DNA of 31,681 nucleotides from Oscillospiraceae bacterium (GCA_020025655.1 JAHHRR010000020.1:1-31681); one strand, 5' to 3'. Numbered from the stretch's first letter, positions 1 to 7,946 are shown. Numbers and translations: made by a program. Notes: generated by a model not told the origin, from the letters alone.

Positions 1-778
1 GCTCAGCCTTTTTGTTCTGGTCTTTTATGAGCTTCTGCATCAGCTGGCTGGACTCATACCAGAAATCGTAGTTACCCACATACATCTTGATTTTGCCGTA
101 GTCGATATCGACAATGTGAGTACAAATGTTGTTGAGGAAGTAACGGTCATGGGAGACAACCAGAACGGTTCCCTCATAATCCATAAGGAAGTCTTCAAGC
201 CATACAACGCTTGCAAGGTCCAGATTGTTGGTAGGCTCATCCAGCAGGATGACATCGGGATTACCGAAAAGAGCCTGAGCAAGCAGAACCTTGACCTTGA
301 GTCTTGCATCCATTTCGGACATAAGAGTCTGATGCATTGAGGTATCAACACCCAGACCCTGAAGAATACGGCCTGCATCGCTTTCGGCTTCCCAGCCGCC
401 AAGCTCTGCAAACTCCTCTTCAAGTTCAGCAGCCTTTATGCCGTCCTCATCGGTGAAATCTTCTTTTTCATATATAGCATCTTTTTCCTTGCCGCAGTCA
501 TAAAGACGCTGGTTGCCCATGATTACGGTATCCATAACTGTGTAGGCATCGTAAAGGCTCTGGTTCTGCTTTAAAACAGACATTCTGCGCTTAGCCTCCA
601 GAGTTACGGAACCGGAGGTAGGCTCCAGCTCTCCGGAAAGGATTTTTATAAATGTAGATTTACCGGCACCGTTTGCACCGATAATGCCGTAGCAGTTGCC
701 AGCGGTAAACTGTAAATCAACTCTTGAAAAGAGTATATCTGAACCAAACTGCATGGAAAGATCATTTACTGTAAGCAT
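1..778 (-). CDS. ABC-F family ATPase, N-terminal 259 codons (3' end outside window)
   Basis: Reading from ATG at 778 leftwards, the frame stays open to the window edge, so the C-terminal half is missing. ABC-F proteins are soluble twin-ATPase factors that act on the ribosome (translation factors or antibiotic-protection factors); they have no membrane domain. Residues 34-42 are a Walker A (GANGAGKST), a typical ABC-F insertion rich in Glu/Asp follows at about 100-135, and Walker B with its signature continuation (LLDEPTNNLD) lies at about 175-185, followed by the switch His (VVSHDRYFLN). The ABC signature is not LSGGQ but SEMDARLKVKVLLAQAL (about 154-170), which resembles the YbiT-like subgroup as I remember it. 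AGGGAG lies about 9 bases before the ATG. Single-gene or last-gene status cannot be judged because the downstream side is cut. Confidence 0.93.
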   Translation of the reverse strand, partial: MLTVNDLSMQFGSDILFSRVDLQFTAGNCYGIIGANGAGKSTFIKILSGELEPTSGSVTLEAKRRMSVLKQNQSLYDAYTVMDTVIMGNQRLYDCGKEKDAIYEKEDFTDEDGIKAAELEEEFAELGGWEAESDAGRILQGLGVDTSMHQTLMSEMDARLKVKVLLAQALFGNPDVILLDEPTNNLDLASVVWLEDFLMDYEGTVLVVSHDRYFLNNICTHIVDIDYGKIKMYVGNYDFWYESSQLMQKLIKDQNKKAE

Positions 779-855
779 TAACAAATTCTCCCTAATAATT
801 TTTCAAGCTATTTTAACATATAAGTCAAGTTTATGGTAAAGTATATGTAAACATA

Positions 856-880
856 TAAAAAGGTGTAACAGTTTGTTACA
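856..880 (-). terminator. Terminator of the pseudouridine synthase-CDF unit
   Basis: On the minus strand TGTAACA (880-874), loop AAC, TGTTACA (870-864), then CCTTTTTA. The stem is only 7 bp and A/T-rich, so moderate strength. It overlaps the TAA stop codon of the CDF gene (878-876). Confidence 0.6.
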
Positions 881-2045
881 AAACGTAGTTCCGGTCGATT
901 TTTACCACGGCATTATATCCCGGCCAGTTCTGACTGACCAGTTCATTGATCTTTTTTATCAGAACTTCATCTGAATCCTTACATTCTATGGGAAAAACCG
1001 CATCAAAAATAAGGTTTGTATGTGTCTCACCGGGAACCATGCGGAAATCGTGAATTGTGGCTGAGCGGTCAAGCTCTCTGAGCTTCTGCGCCACATCCCG
1101 CTGAAGCCGTGAAAGATGAATATTATCAAGATCAAGCGGGTCCATGTGAATGGTGGCTATACAGCTGAATTTTGAATACAGCTCATTCTCAGCCTGATCT
1201 ATTATATCGTGTATTCTGTATATATCACCTTTGCCGTTCACTTCGGCATGGAGAGAGGCCATAATCCGCCCCGGACCGTAGTCGTGAATTACAAGATCGT
1301 GCAGACCGAGTATTTCGGGGTATGAGAGAACAACTTCCTGAATACCTGCCACAAGCTCAGGATCAGGAGCCTGACCCAGCAGGGGAGAGATTGTATCCTT
1401 GACGGCGGAAAAACCGCTGTAAATTATGAATACAGAAACCAGCAGACCTGCATAAGCATCTATGTTAATGTCAAACAGTTTGCTTACGCCCATGGAAATA
1501 AGTACCACTGCGGTGGATACGGAATCGGAAATTGCATCGGTTGCAGAGGCAAGCATGGCGGCCGAGTGAATCTTTTTTCCTATTGAACGATTATAGGCAC
1601 CGATATAAATTTTTACTCCTATTGATACCAGAAGAATAAGAGCAGGGATAAGTGCGGCATCAACCGACTCCGGATGAAGAATTTTCAAAACAGAGCTCTT
1701 GCACAGTTCAAGTCCTACTGTTATTATAATAACGGAGATTATAAGTCCGGTGAGATACTCGACTCTGCCGTGACCGAAGGGGTGGTCCTTATCAGGCTTC
1801 TTTCCCGCAATGGCGAAGCCGAGAAGGCTTATGATTGAGGAACCTGCGTCCGACAAGCTGTTGAAGGCATCTGCTATAATAGCCATAGAACCGGAAACAG
1901 CACCTGCAAAATATTTTCCTGCAAAGAGAATAAGATTGAGGAATATGCCCCATATTCCGCAGAGCATACCGTATGCGCTGCGTACGGAAGCATCCTTATA
2001 ATTCTCACGGTCTTTTATAAAAATTTTACTGAGTAGTTTTAACAT
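876..2045 (-). CDS. Cation diffusion facilitator (CDF) transporter, possibly Mn/Fe type
   Basis: 389 aa membrane antiporter that would export a divalent metal in exchange for protons. About six hydrophobic helices occupy residues 25-215 and a cytoplasmic ZT-dimer-type domain about 220-389. The TM2 metal motif is ADAFNSLSD (N62 and D66), followed by the HPFGHGR cytoplasmic loop motif; TM5 carries DAISD. An N-x-x-x-D plus D-x-x-x-D site, instead of the HxxxD/DxxxD of zinc exporters, is what I recall for Mn-type CDFs, so manganese or iron is the better guess than zinc. Length is longer than the minimal 300-aa CDF because of an extended C-terminal region. I chose ATG at 2045, two bases after the TGA of the upstream gene; a TTG at 2051 overlapping that stop is the alternative. 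No separate Shine-Dalgarno is obvious, so translation is probably coupled to the upstream gene. Confidence 0.9.
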   Translation of the reverse strand: MLKLLSKIFIKDRENYKDASVRSAYGMLCGIWGIFLNLILFAGKYFAGAVSGSMAIIADAFNSLSDAGSSIISLLGFAIAGKKPDKDHPFGHGRVEYLTGLIISVIIITVGLELCKSSVLKILHPESVDAALIPALILLVSIGVKIYIGAYNRSIGKKIHSAAMLASATDAISDSVSTAVVLISMGVSKLFDINIDAYAGLLVSVFIIYSGFSAVKDTISPLLGQAPDPELVAGIQEVVLSYPEILGLHDLVIHDYGPGRIMASLHAEVNGKGDIYRIHDIIDQAENELYSKFSCIATIHMDPLDLDNIHLSRLQRDVAQKLRELDRSATIHDFRMVPGETHTNLIFDAVFPIECKDSDEVLIKKINELVSQNWPGYNAVVKIDRNYVL

Positions 2046-2047
2046 GA

Positions 2048-3022
2048 TCAAATATCCAGATTTTCAAGGCCAAAGTATTTCTCGGCAAAGTCTACTCTGT
2101 TAACCTTGAATTCCTTTCCGTTGAGATAGTTTAAAATACCTGCATCGCTTTCAAAATCAAAACGGAGCTTATATGAATAAAGGGCCTGACCTTTTTCCTC
2201 AAACTGTCTGTTCATACGAGGATTTCCATATTTGATGTCGCCGAGAAGAGGCCAGCCGGCATGAGCCATCTGCACTCTTATCTGGTGGGTGCGTCCTGTG
2301 AGCAGGTGGCATTCCACAAGAGAAAGTTTGCCCTTTGAGCGCAGAAGTCTGTATTCGGTTTTTGCAATTTTCGCTCCCGGCGTGTTTGCAGGCTTCACAA
2401 AGACCTGATTTTTGCTGTCGTCCTTATACAGATAATCCTCCAGAAGAGCCTGTGCAGGGGAGGGCTTGCCGCAGACAGTGAGAAGATAGTATTTATCAAT
2501 CTCTCTTGACTGGATCTTTTCATTTATAATACGAAGGGCCTGTGCGTTTTTTGCACCGATTACGATACCGCCGGTGTTGCGGTCAATGCGGTTGCAGAGA
2601 GCGGGAGAGAATGAATTCTCCTCTTTCGGCTTCCATTCACCCTTTTGAGCAAGATAGGCTTGAACATTGGCAATAAGCGTGTTATAATCCCAACCTCCGG
2701 CACTGTGACAGAGTATACCGGGCTTTTTGTCCAGAAGGATTATGTTTTCGTCTTCATATACAATATCGAGCTTCGGCTTGCCGACCTTCAGATAGGAGTT
2801 CTCTTCTTTGGGCTTGTCGAAAAACTCATCATTGATATAGAGCTGCAAAACATCGCCGTTATTTAAACGTGTATCACGCTTTGCACCTTTGCCGTTGAGC
2901 TTGATGCGCTTTAAGCGGATATATTTCTGAAGCAGGGACTCAGGAAGAAGAGGCACTGCCTTGCTGATAAAACGATCCAATCTTTGACCTGCATCGTTGG
3001 ATTTTACTGTAATTTCTTTCAT
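2048..3022 (-). CDS. RluA/RluD-family 23S rRNA pseudouridine synthase
   Basis: 324 aa. Isomerises specific uridines to pseudouridine in RNA, most likely large-subunit rRNA. Residues about 1-65 form an S4-type RNA-binding domain (QRLDRFISKA, then IRLKRIKLNGK). The catalytic domain follows, with the family motif as NRIDRNTGG (residues 144-152) in which D147 is the catalytic aspartate; the first position is Asn rather than the usual His. The later motif GRTHQIRVQMAHAGWPLLGD is intact. RluC versus RluD versus RluA specificity cannot be told from the sequence. ATG at 3022 has a weak GGAAGG about 12 bases upstream. It is the first gene of a unit with the CDF transporter and is read from a promoter overlapping that of yceD. 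Confidence 0.93.
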   Translation of the reverse strand: MKEITVKSNDAGQRLDRFISKAVPLLPESLLQKYIRLKRIKLNGKGAKRDTRLNNGDVLQLYINDEFFDKPKEENSYLKVGKPKLDIVYEDENIILLDKKPGILCHSAGGWDYNTLIANVQAYLAQKGEWKPKEENSFSPALCNRIDRNTGGIVIGAKNAQALRIINEKIQSREIDKYYLLTVCGKPSPAQALLEDYLYKDDSKNQVFVKPANTPGAKIAKTEYRLLRSKGKLSLVECHLLTGRTHQIRVQMAHAGWPLLGDIKYGNPRMNRQFEEKGQALYSYKLRFDFESDAGILNYLNGKEFKVNRVDFAEKYFGLENLDI

Positions 3023-3068
3023 ATCTTAAAGAACCTTCCGTTTTTCTGCTAAAATTCTTTTAATTTGG

Positions 3069-3097
3069 ATTATACTATATAAAATATGTATTGACAA
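3069..3097 (-). promoter_or_regulatory. Sigma-A promoter for the pseudouridine synthase-CDF unit
   Basis: Minus strand: -35 TTGTCA (3097-3092), 17-base spacer, -10 TATAAT (3074-3069). The -35 shares five base pairs with the -35 of the opposing yceD promoter. Confidence 0.7.
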
Positions 3098-3119
3098 GCC
3101 TTGATACATCAACTATAAT
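3091..3119 (+). promoter_or_regulatory. Consensus sigma-A promoter for yceD-rpmF
   Basis: TTGACA (3091-3096), 17-base spacer, TATAAT (3114-3119): a perfect consensus pair. Predicted start near 3126 leaves a leader of about 40 nt that holds a small hairpin, AGGC-ATAC-GCCT. The open frame can be extended back to a TTG that lies in this -35 box, which shows that the extension is not coding. Confidence 0.88.
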
Positions 3120-3165
3120 ACTTAAGCGACTGTGGAGGCATACGCCTGCGAGTGAGGTAATTTAT

Positions 3166-3657
3166 ATGAGACTTGACCTTAGAAAAATCATAGAAGTTCC
3201 CGGAGGCTCAGTTCCCTTTGAACATGAGCTGGATACGGAGTTGTTGGATTTTCCTTCTGTTACGGCCTATAAGAAAAAGCCTTATGCTAAAGGGCGTGTA
3301 TACAACGAGGCAGGCATTCTTGAGCTTCAGGGAGAAATTGATGCTGAAATGACCTGCATCTGCGACCGATGCGGTAGCAGCTTTGACTTAGCTAAAGTGA
3401 CCCCGCTTAACGCCACTATCGTCGAAGAGGACGAGGGAGATAATCCGGAGAACTTCGTACTGGATGGTGACGAAATAGACCTGGACGAAGTCTTGTCCAC
3501 CTGCTTCATTTTAGATATGGAAACCAAATTCCTCTGCAAAGAGGATTGTAAGGGTCTGTGTCCCAAGTGCGGCAAAAACCTAAATCTGGGACCTTGCGGT
3601 TGCCAGAAAGAAATCGATCCAAGATTTGCTGTGCTTGAGCAGCTTTTGGATAAATAA
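3166..3657 (+). CDS. yceD: YceD family protein (DUF177), metal-binding ribosome-associated protein
   Basis: 163 aa from ATG at 3166, with GAGG about 8 bases upstream; the in-frame TTG at 3091 is rejected because it is the promoter -35 box. YceD/DUF177 proteins are linked to 23S rRNA accumulation and large-subunit assembly; the plant homologue is needed for chloroplast 23S rRNA. Two cysteine clusters are visible, CICDRCG in the middle and CPKCGKNLNLGPCGC near the C-terminus, with an acidic stretch between (EEDEGDNPENF, DGDEIDLDEV). The C-terminal cluster suggests bound zinc. It lies 42 bases before rpmF, the conserved yceD-rpmF arrangement of bacteria. Confidence 0.93.
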   Translation: MRLDLRKIIEVPGGSVPFEHELDTELLDFPSVTAYKKKPYAKGRVYNEAGILELQGEIDAEMTCICDRCGSSFDLAKVTPLNATIVEEDEGDNPENFVLDGDEIDLDEVLSTCFILDMETKFLCKEDCKGLCPKCGKNLNLGPCGCQKEIDPRFAVLEQLLDK

Positions 3658-3699
3658 ATATAGAGCTGCTCAAAACAGCTGTTATCAGGAGGTGTCAAC

Positions 3700-3888
3700 A
3701 TGGCAGTACCAAAAAGTAGAACTTCAAGACAGAGACGTGACAAGAGACGCGCTTCCACTTGGAAGCTGACTGCTCCCAACTTAGTAGTTTGCCCCAATTG
3801 CGGTGCATTCTGCATGCCTCATCGTGTTTGCAAAACCTGCGGACAGTACCATGGCCGTCAGGTCGTCAATGTTGAGGAGAGCAAGTAA
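3700..3888 (+). CDS. rpmF: Large ribosomal subunit protein bL32
   Basis: 62 aa, normal bL32 length. N-terminus AVPKSRTSRQRRDKRRASTW is the hallmark basic start of bL32, and a zinc-ribbon follows as CPNCG...CKTCG (cysteines about 31, 34, 44, 47), so this is the zinc-binding C+ form. AGGAGGTGT lies about 6 bases before the ATG. Second gene of the yceD operon, followed at once by a hairpin that should stop or attenuate transcription into the DUF512 gene. Confidence 0.98.
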   Translation: MAVPKSRTSRQRRDKRRASTWKLTAPNLVVCPNCGAFCMPHRVCKTCGQYHGRQVVNVEESK

Positions 3889-3898
3889 AGACGCTTTA

Positions 3899-3926
3899 GG
3901 AGGAGAGGAAAACCTTTCCTCCTTTT
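3899..3926 (+). terminator. Terminator/attenuator after rpmF
   Basis: GGAGGAGAGG (3899-3908), AAAA loop, CCTTTCCTCC (3913-3922) with one G-U pair, then TTTT. The T-run is short, and the next gene starts 19 bases later with no clear promoter of its own, so partial read-through into the DUF512-der unit is likely. Confidence 0.7.
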
Positions 3927-3944
3927 GCATTATTTGGAGCTGAA

Positions 3945-5309
3945 ATGGAAAACATTATTAAATCAATAGACAGTAACAGCCCTGTTCACCGCAAGGTTAA
4001 GCCGGGTGACAGGCTGATATCTATAAATGACAATAAAATACTGGATGTTCTGGACTATAAGTTCTTCGCATATGACAGAAAGCTGAAGGTCGTGCTCAGA
4101 CGTCCCGACGGGCATGAGTATACCGTTCATGTACACAAGAACGAAGGCGGAGATCTGGGGCTCGATTTTGAGACCTATCTTATGGACAAGCCCCGTTCCT
4201 GCGCAAACAATTGTGTGTTCTGTTTTATTGACCAGCTCCCGAAGGGGATGCGCCCTACAATGTATTTTAAGGACGATGACGCAAGACTCAGCTTCCTGCT
4301 GGGAAACTATATTACCCTTACCAATCTCTCCAAGCGTGAGATTCAGAGGATTATAGACCTGCACGTAAGCCCTGTGAACGTATCTGTCCATACAACAAAC
4401 CCGCAGCTGCGCTGTGAGATGCTTCGCAATCCCAGAGCAGGTGAGGGCATAGAAGTTATGCGCCGTTTTGCCGAGGCAGGAATTATTATGAACTGCCAGA
4501 TTGTCTGCTGCCCGGGACTTAATGATAATGAAGAGCTGGACCGCACTATGCATGATCTGGCGGAGATGTACCCCAGTGTACATTCTGTTGCAATCGTTCC
4601 GGTAGGACTTTCAAAATACAGAGAAGGTCTTTACCCCCTTACCCCGTTTACAAAGGAACACGCAGCGGAGACAATTCAGCAGATTACGGCTTTCGGTGAC
4701 GAGTGCCTCAAAAAGTACGGCTGCCGTATTTTCTACTGCGGCGATGAAATGTACCTTAAAGCAGGGCAGGAAATGCCTGAGGAAGAGTTCTACGGCGACT
4801 TTGCACAGCTCGAAAACGGTGTGGGAATGCTTCGCCTTCTGGAGACAGAATTCCGTTCTGCACTGAAACTGTCCGATGAACCTGACTATGTTCCTTTTTC
4901 CATAGCCACCGGAACATCGGTAAATCCGTTATTTAAGAAACTTTGTGCGCTTGCTGCGGAAAAATATGATAAAATGGAAGCGCACGTATATGCTATCGAA
5001 AACGACTTCTTCGGTCATAGTATCAATGTAAGCGGCCTTATTACAGGTCAGGACCTTATTAAGCAGCTCAAAGGCAAAAATCTGGGCGAAAGGCTCTTTA
5101 TATCTCAGAATATGCTCCGCCGTCAGGAAATGGATTTTCTGGACGATATTACACTGGAGCAGGCCTCTGAGGCACTGGGCGTTCCTATTTATCCTGTGGA
5201 GCAGGACGGATTCGCACTTTGGGATGCTATAAGCGGTGAGCTGCCGGAGGTAAAGCTTCCCCAGCGTGATACAGAACAGACTGAATATTATAAATATAAT
5301 CAAAACTAA
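3945..5309 (+). CDS. DUF512 family protein: PDZ-like plus radical-SAM-like domain
   Basis: 454 aa, cytoplasmic. Residues about 5-65 look like a PDZ-type domain (VKPGDRLISINDNKILDVLDY). A cysteine motif C86-x3-C90-x2-C93 (CANNCVFCF) then follows, the radical-SAM [4Fe-4S] pattern, continuing with IDQLPKGMRPTMYFKDDDARLSFLLGNY, which is the signature I know for DUF512 proteins. The C-terminal part (about 270-450) is the DUF512 domain proper, with TGTSVNPLF. The reaction is unknown. In Clostridia this gene commonly stands immediately upstream of der, as here (15-base gap), which hints at a role in ribosome biogenesis or RNA modification, but that is inference. ATG with TTTGGAG upstream. Confidence 0.9.
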   Translation: MENIIKSIDSNSPVHRKVKPGDRLISINDNKILDVLDYKFFAYDRKLKVVLRRPDGHEYTVHVHKNEGGDLGLDFETYLMDKPRSCANNCVFCFIDQLPKGMRPTMYFKDDDARLSFLLGNYITLTNLSKREIQRIIDLHVSPVNVSVHTTNPQLRCEMLRNPRAGEGIEVMRRFAEAGIIMNCQIVCCPGLNDNEELDRTMHDLAEMYPSVHSVAIVPVGLSKYREGLYPLTPFTKEHAAETIQQITAFGDECLKKYGCRIFYCGDEMYLKAGQEMPEEEFYGDFAQLENGVGMLRLLETEFRSALKLSDEPDYVPFSIATGTSVNPLFKKLCALAAEKYDKMEAHVYAIENDFFGHSINVSGLITGQDLIKQLKGKNLGERLFISQNMLRRQEMDFLDDITLEQASEALGVPIYPVEQDGFALWDAISGELPEVKLPQRDTEQTEYYKYNQN

Positions 5310-5324
5310 GAAAGGGTGAGGTGA

Positions 5325-6650
5325 ATGTCAAGACCTCTCGTTGCCGTAGTCGGCAGACCAAATGTAGGCAAATCCATGCTGTTTAACCGTCTGGTCGGTC
5401 AGCGCCTGTCCATAGTTGAAGATACCCCCGGTGTTACCCGAGACAGACTTTATGCAGAATGCGAATGGTGCGGCAGAAAATTCGATATGGTTGATACCGG
5501 CGGAATTGAACCCACCACAGACAGTGAAATTCTGCTTTTTATGCGTGAGCAGGCTCAGATTGCTATTGATGCCGCCACTGTTATTATACTTGTAACCGAC
5601 CTCAGAACCGGCGTTACCGCAGCTGATGAAGATGTGGCAAGAATGTTGCTTCGTTCAGGAAAGCCTGTGGTTCTGGCTGTTAATAAGGCTGACTCTACCG
5701 GTGCTACCGATGTAGGTGTTTACGAATTTTATTCTCTGGGTCTGGGTGATCCTATTCCCACATCCGCTGTTCACGGTCATGGTACAGGAGATCTTCTTGA
5801 CGAGTGCCTGAAGTACTTCCCGCCTGAGGAAGATGAGCAAGAAGAGGATGACAGCATTAAGGTTGCCCTCATCGGTAAGCCTAATGTGGGAAAATCTTCA
5901 CTCATTAACCGTATTTTAGGCGAAAAGCGTGTTATTGTAAGCAATGTTGCAGGTACTACAAGAGATGCTGTTGACAGTGCTTTTGAAAATAAGTACGGCA
6001 AGTATGTTTTCATAGATACTGCCGGAATCCGCCGCAAGTCCAAGGTTGACGAAAGAGTTGAAAAGTTCTCCGTCATGCGGGCACAGCTTGCAATCGAAAG
6101 AGCAGACGTCTGCCTTATTATGATTGATGCAAGAGACGGCGTTACTGAGCAGGATACCAAAATAGCAGGTCTTGCCCATGAAGCCGGTAAAGCCTGCATT
6201 GTGGTTGTAAACAAATGGGACCTTGTTGATAAAGAAACAGGCACTATGGAAAAAATGCGTAAGCGCATAATGAACGACCTGAGCTTTATGAGCTATGCAC
6301 CGATTGTGTTTATATCTGCTCTGACCGGTCAGAGAACCGACCGCCTTTTTGAGCTTATCAACTTTGTAAACGACCAGAACAGTATGCGCATTACCACCGG
6401 TATGCTGAATAATGTTCTTGCCGATGCTCAGGCCAGAGTACAGCCTCCTACCGATAAGGGTAAGAGACTCAAGATATATTACATGACCCAGACAGGAACC
6501 AAGCCCCCCACATTTGTTATTTTCTGCAATTCCAAGGAGCTGTTCCACTTCTCATATCAGCGTTATATCGAAAACCAGATTCGTTCGGTATTCGGCCTTG
6601 AAGGTACACCTATCAATATAATCGTCCGCCAGAAAGGGGATAAGGAATGA
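5325..6650 (+). CDS. der: Ribosome biogenesis GTPase Der (EngA)
   Basis: 441 aa, standard length. Tandem GTPase needed for 50S subunit maturation. First G domain: GRPNVGKS 10-17, DTGG 57-60, NKAD 120-123. An acidic linker (EEDEQEEDD, about 168-176) leads to the second G domain with GKPNVGKS 184-191, DTAG and NKWD, and a C-terminal KH-like domain from about 350. All switch motifs are intact. AAAGGGTGAGG precedes the ATG. Its last codons overlap the next gene by ATGA. Confidence 0.98.
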   Translation: MSRPLVAVVGRPNVGKSMLFNRLVGQRLSIVEDTPGVTRDRLYAECEWCGRKFDMVDTGGIEPTTDSEILLFMREQAQIAIDAATVIILVTDLRTGVTAADEDVARMLLRSGKPVVLAVNKADSTGATDVGVYEFYSLGLGDPIPTSAVHGHGTGDLLDECLKYFPPEEDEQEEDDSIKVALIGKPNVGKSSLINRILGEKRVIVSNVAGTTRDAVDSAFENKYGKYVFIDTAGIRRKSKVDERVEKFSVMRAQLAIERADVCLIMIDARDGVTEQDTKIAGLAHEAGKACIVVVNKWDLVDKETGTMEKMRKRIMNDLSFMSYAPIVFISALTGQRTDRLFELINFVNDQNSMRITTGMLNNVLADAQARVQPPTDKGKRLKIYYMTQTGTKPPTFVIFCNSKELFHFSYQRYIENQIRSVFGLEGTPINIIVRQKGDKE

Positions 6651-7294
6651 CCTTTTACTGGATTTTCCTTATTCTGATTGCTATTCTGGCTTATGTAATG
6701 GGCAGCATCAGCACCCTTAATATTGCGTCTATCTTTATCTATAAGAAGAATCTCAGAAGACTGGGAGAAGGAAATATCTGGCTTTCAAACTTTAAACGTA
6801 TCTTCGGAACAAAAGGTATAATTACACTTTTCTTAATTGAGATACTTAAAGACCTTCTGCCGATTCTTATTGCAGGCTTGATATTCGGAATCAAGGAGCA
6901 GGCAGAGCTGGGCCGTGCCTTTGCGGGCTTCTGCCTTGTGCTTGGCAGACTGTTTCCGGTTTTCAACCGCTTCAGAGGAAGCTATGGCAGCGGTGCCCTG
7001 ATTGTTGCTGCTTTCGGAGTAAAGCCGTCTATCGGTGCATTTGTACTGCTGATCTTTATAGGTATGATGTGGGCAAAACGCTATATTACACTGGCAACAG
7101 TGGTTTCTGCGTTCATGTTTATCGCAATTTCCATGGTACTTGTGGAAAACAGCCTTATTATGACTCTCTGCATCTTTACAGGCGCACTTGTTATTATAAG
7201 ACTTGTTCCTAAAGTAATGGGTCTTGTACAGGGACGGGAAGAAAAGCTGAGCTTCAAGGAAGATATAAGCTATAAATTTGATCAGAAGTTCTGA
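6647..7294 (+). CDS. PlsY-like membrane protein with degenerate active-site motifs
   Basis: 215 aa, about five to six hydrophobic helices. The fold pattern and position after der match glycerol-3-phosphate acyltransferase PlsY, which transfers acyl groups from acyl-phosphate to glycerol-3-phosphate at the inner face of the membrane. Motif 1 (GSISTLNIA, from G19) is recognisable, but motif 2, normally G-S-G-N-x-G-A-T-N, is GEGNIWLSN (40-48), and motif 3, normally GHxFPVFxxFKGGKG, is GRLFPVFNRFRGSYG (100-114): the His is Arg101 and the GGKG loop has lost its Lys. I therefore call it PlsY-like and doubt normal activity. It overlaps der by 4 bases (ATGA). No gpsA follows, although der-plsY-gpsA is a common order in Firmicutes. 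Confidence 0.75.
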   Translation: MTFYWIFLILIAILAYVMGSISTLNIASIFIYKKNLRRLGEGNIWLSNFKRIFGTKGIITLFLIEILKDLLPILIAGLIFGIKEQAELGRAFAGFCLVLGRLFPVFNRFRGSYGSGALIVAAFGVKPSIGAFVLLIFIGMMWAKRYITLATVVSAFMFIAISMVLVENSLIMTLCIFTGALVIIRLVPKVMGLVQGREEKLSFKEDISYKFDQKF

Positions 7295-7385
7295 TTAACC
7301 GCACTCTGTTTGTCAGACAGCGTCATGCTGCCTGATAAGCAGGGTGTTTTTTACACAGCGAGAGCATAGAAGTATCGGCGCAAAT

Positions 7386-7424
7386 AAAAACCTGCTGTCT
7401 GCACAGCGCAGACAGCAGGTTTTT
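7386..7424. terminator. Bidirectional terminator between the der operon and the PNPOx-fold gene
   Basis: Perfect 17-bp inverted repeat AAAAACCTGCTGTCTGC (7386-7402) and its complement (7408-7424) around ACAGC. Flanking A and T runs make it work for both convergent units. Confidence 0.92.
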
Positions 7425-7481
7425 GCTTGGTATTAAATTTAAAGTATGTAAGCCGAGAGACGGAAAAGCAGATTTGACAGG

Positions 7482-7874
7482 TCAGAATCTGTGAATTTCA
7501 GGGTCTTTTCCTGTCTCATAGATGCCGGCGGTGACGTTTCTCAAAAACCAAAGCTCAGTGTTCTCGTCCTCGAGAGGAAAGAGCTTGATAAGCTCAGGAA
7601 AGGCATTCAGCATACTCATTTTTGCATCAAAGCTGTTGTCTTCAACAACAGAAGCCTCGAGCCGAAGCCACTTGTCGTTAAGGCAGGCAGAGATTTCAAT
7701 TTTCGGATTTTCGTGAAGCTGATGTGAAACGGCCTTGGTTTTGCTTGTCATAATATAAAGCTTGTCATCAAAAAGATTTATTGTTCCAAAAGGACGGACT
7801 CTGGGCTGAACTCCGTCAGTTGTGGCAAGATAATAGATTCCGGCAGTTTTTAAAAAATTATATATTTTCTGCAT
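7482..7874 (-). CDS. Pyridoxamine 5'-phosphate oxidase-fold (FMN-binding split barrel) protein
   Basis: 130 aa. Matches short split-barrel proteins that bind FMN or a similar cofactor: start KIYNFLKTAGIYYLATTDG, then QPRVRPFGTINLFDDKLYIMTSKTKAVSHQLHENPKIEIS. These are the strands and the nucleotide-facing R-x-R-P-F/G and T-S-K-T-K segments of the family. The substrate is unknown; homologues include general stress and NimA-like proteins. AAAGGA lies about 8 bases before the ATG. Monocistronic, with its own promoter and terminator. Confidence 0.87.
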   Translation of the reverse strand: MQKIYNFLKTAGIYYLATTDGVQPRVRPFGTINLFDDKLYIMTSKTKAVSHQLHENPKIEISACLNDKWLRLEASVVEDNSFDAKMSMLNAFPELIKLFPLEDENTELWFLRNVTAGIYETGKDPEIHRF

Positions 7875-7917
7875 ATCTTTTTCCTTTCCCGTGTAATGAG
7901 AAAAATATCCTTAAATA

Positions 7918-7946
7918 ATTTTAACCCTTATGCCATGATTTTACAA
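7918..7946 (-). promoter_or_regulatory. Promoter of the PNPOx-fold gene
   Basis: Minus strand: TTGTAA (7946-7941), 17-base spacer, TAAAAT (7923-7918), about 45 bases before the start codon. Confidence 0.6.

Noticed and set aside
842..857. Palindrome TATATGT-AA-ACATATA between ABC-F and CDF genes as an operator
   Set aside because: A/T-rich and short; chance occurrence likely.
3091..3165. N-terminal extension of yceD from TTG at 3091
   Set aside because: This TTG is the -35 box of a perfect promoter; ATG at 3166 has its own GAGG site.
7314..7352. Second terminator-like hairpin after the PlsY-like gene
   Set aside because: Only 4-8 bp pairings with a mismatch or no T-run at the right distance; the perfect hairpin at 7386-7424 is sufficient.
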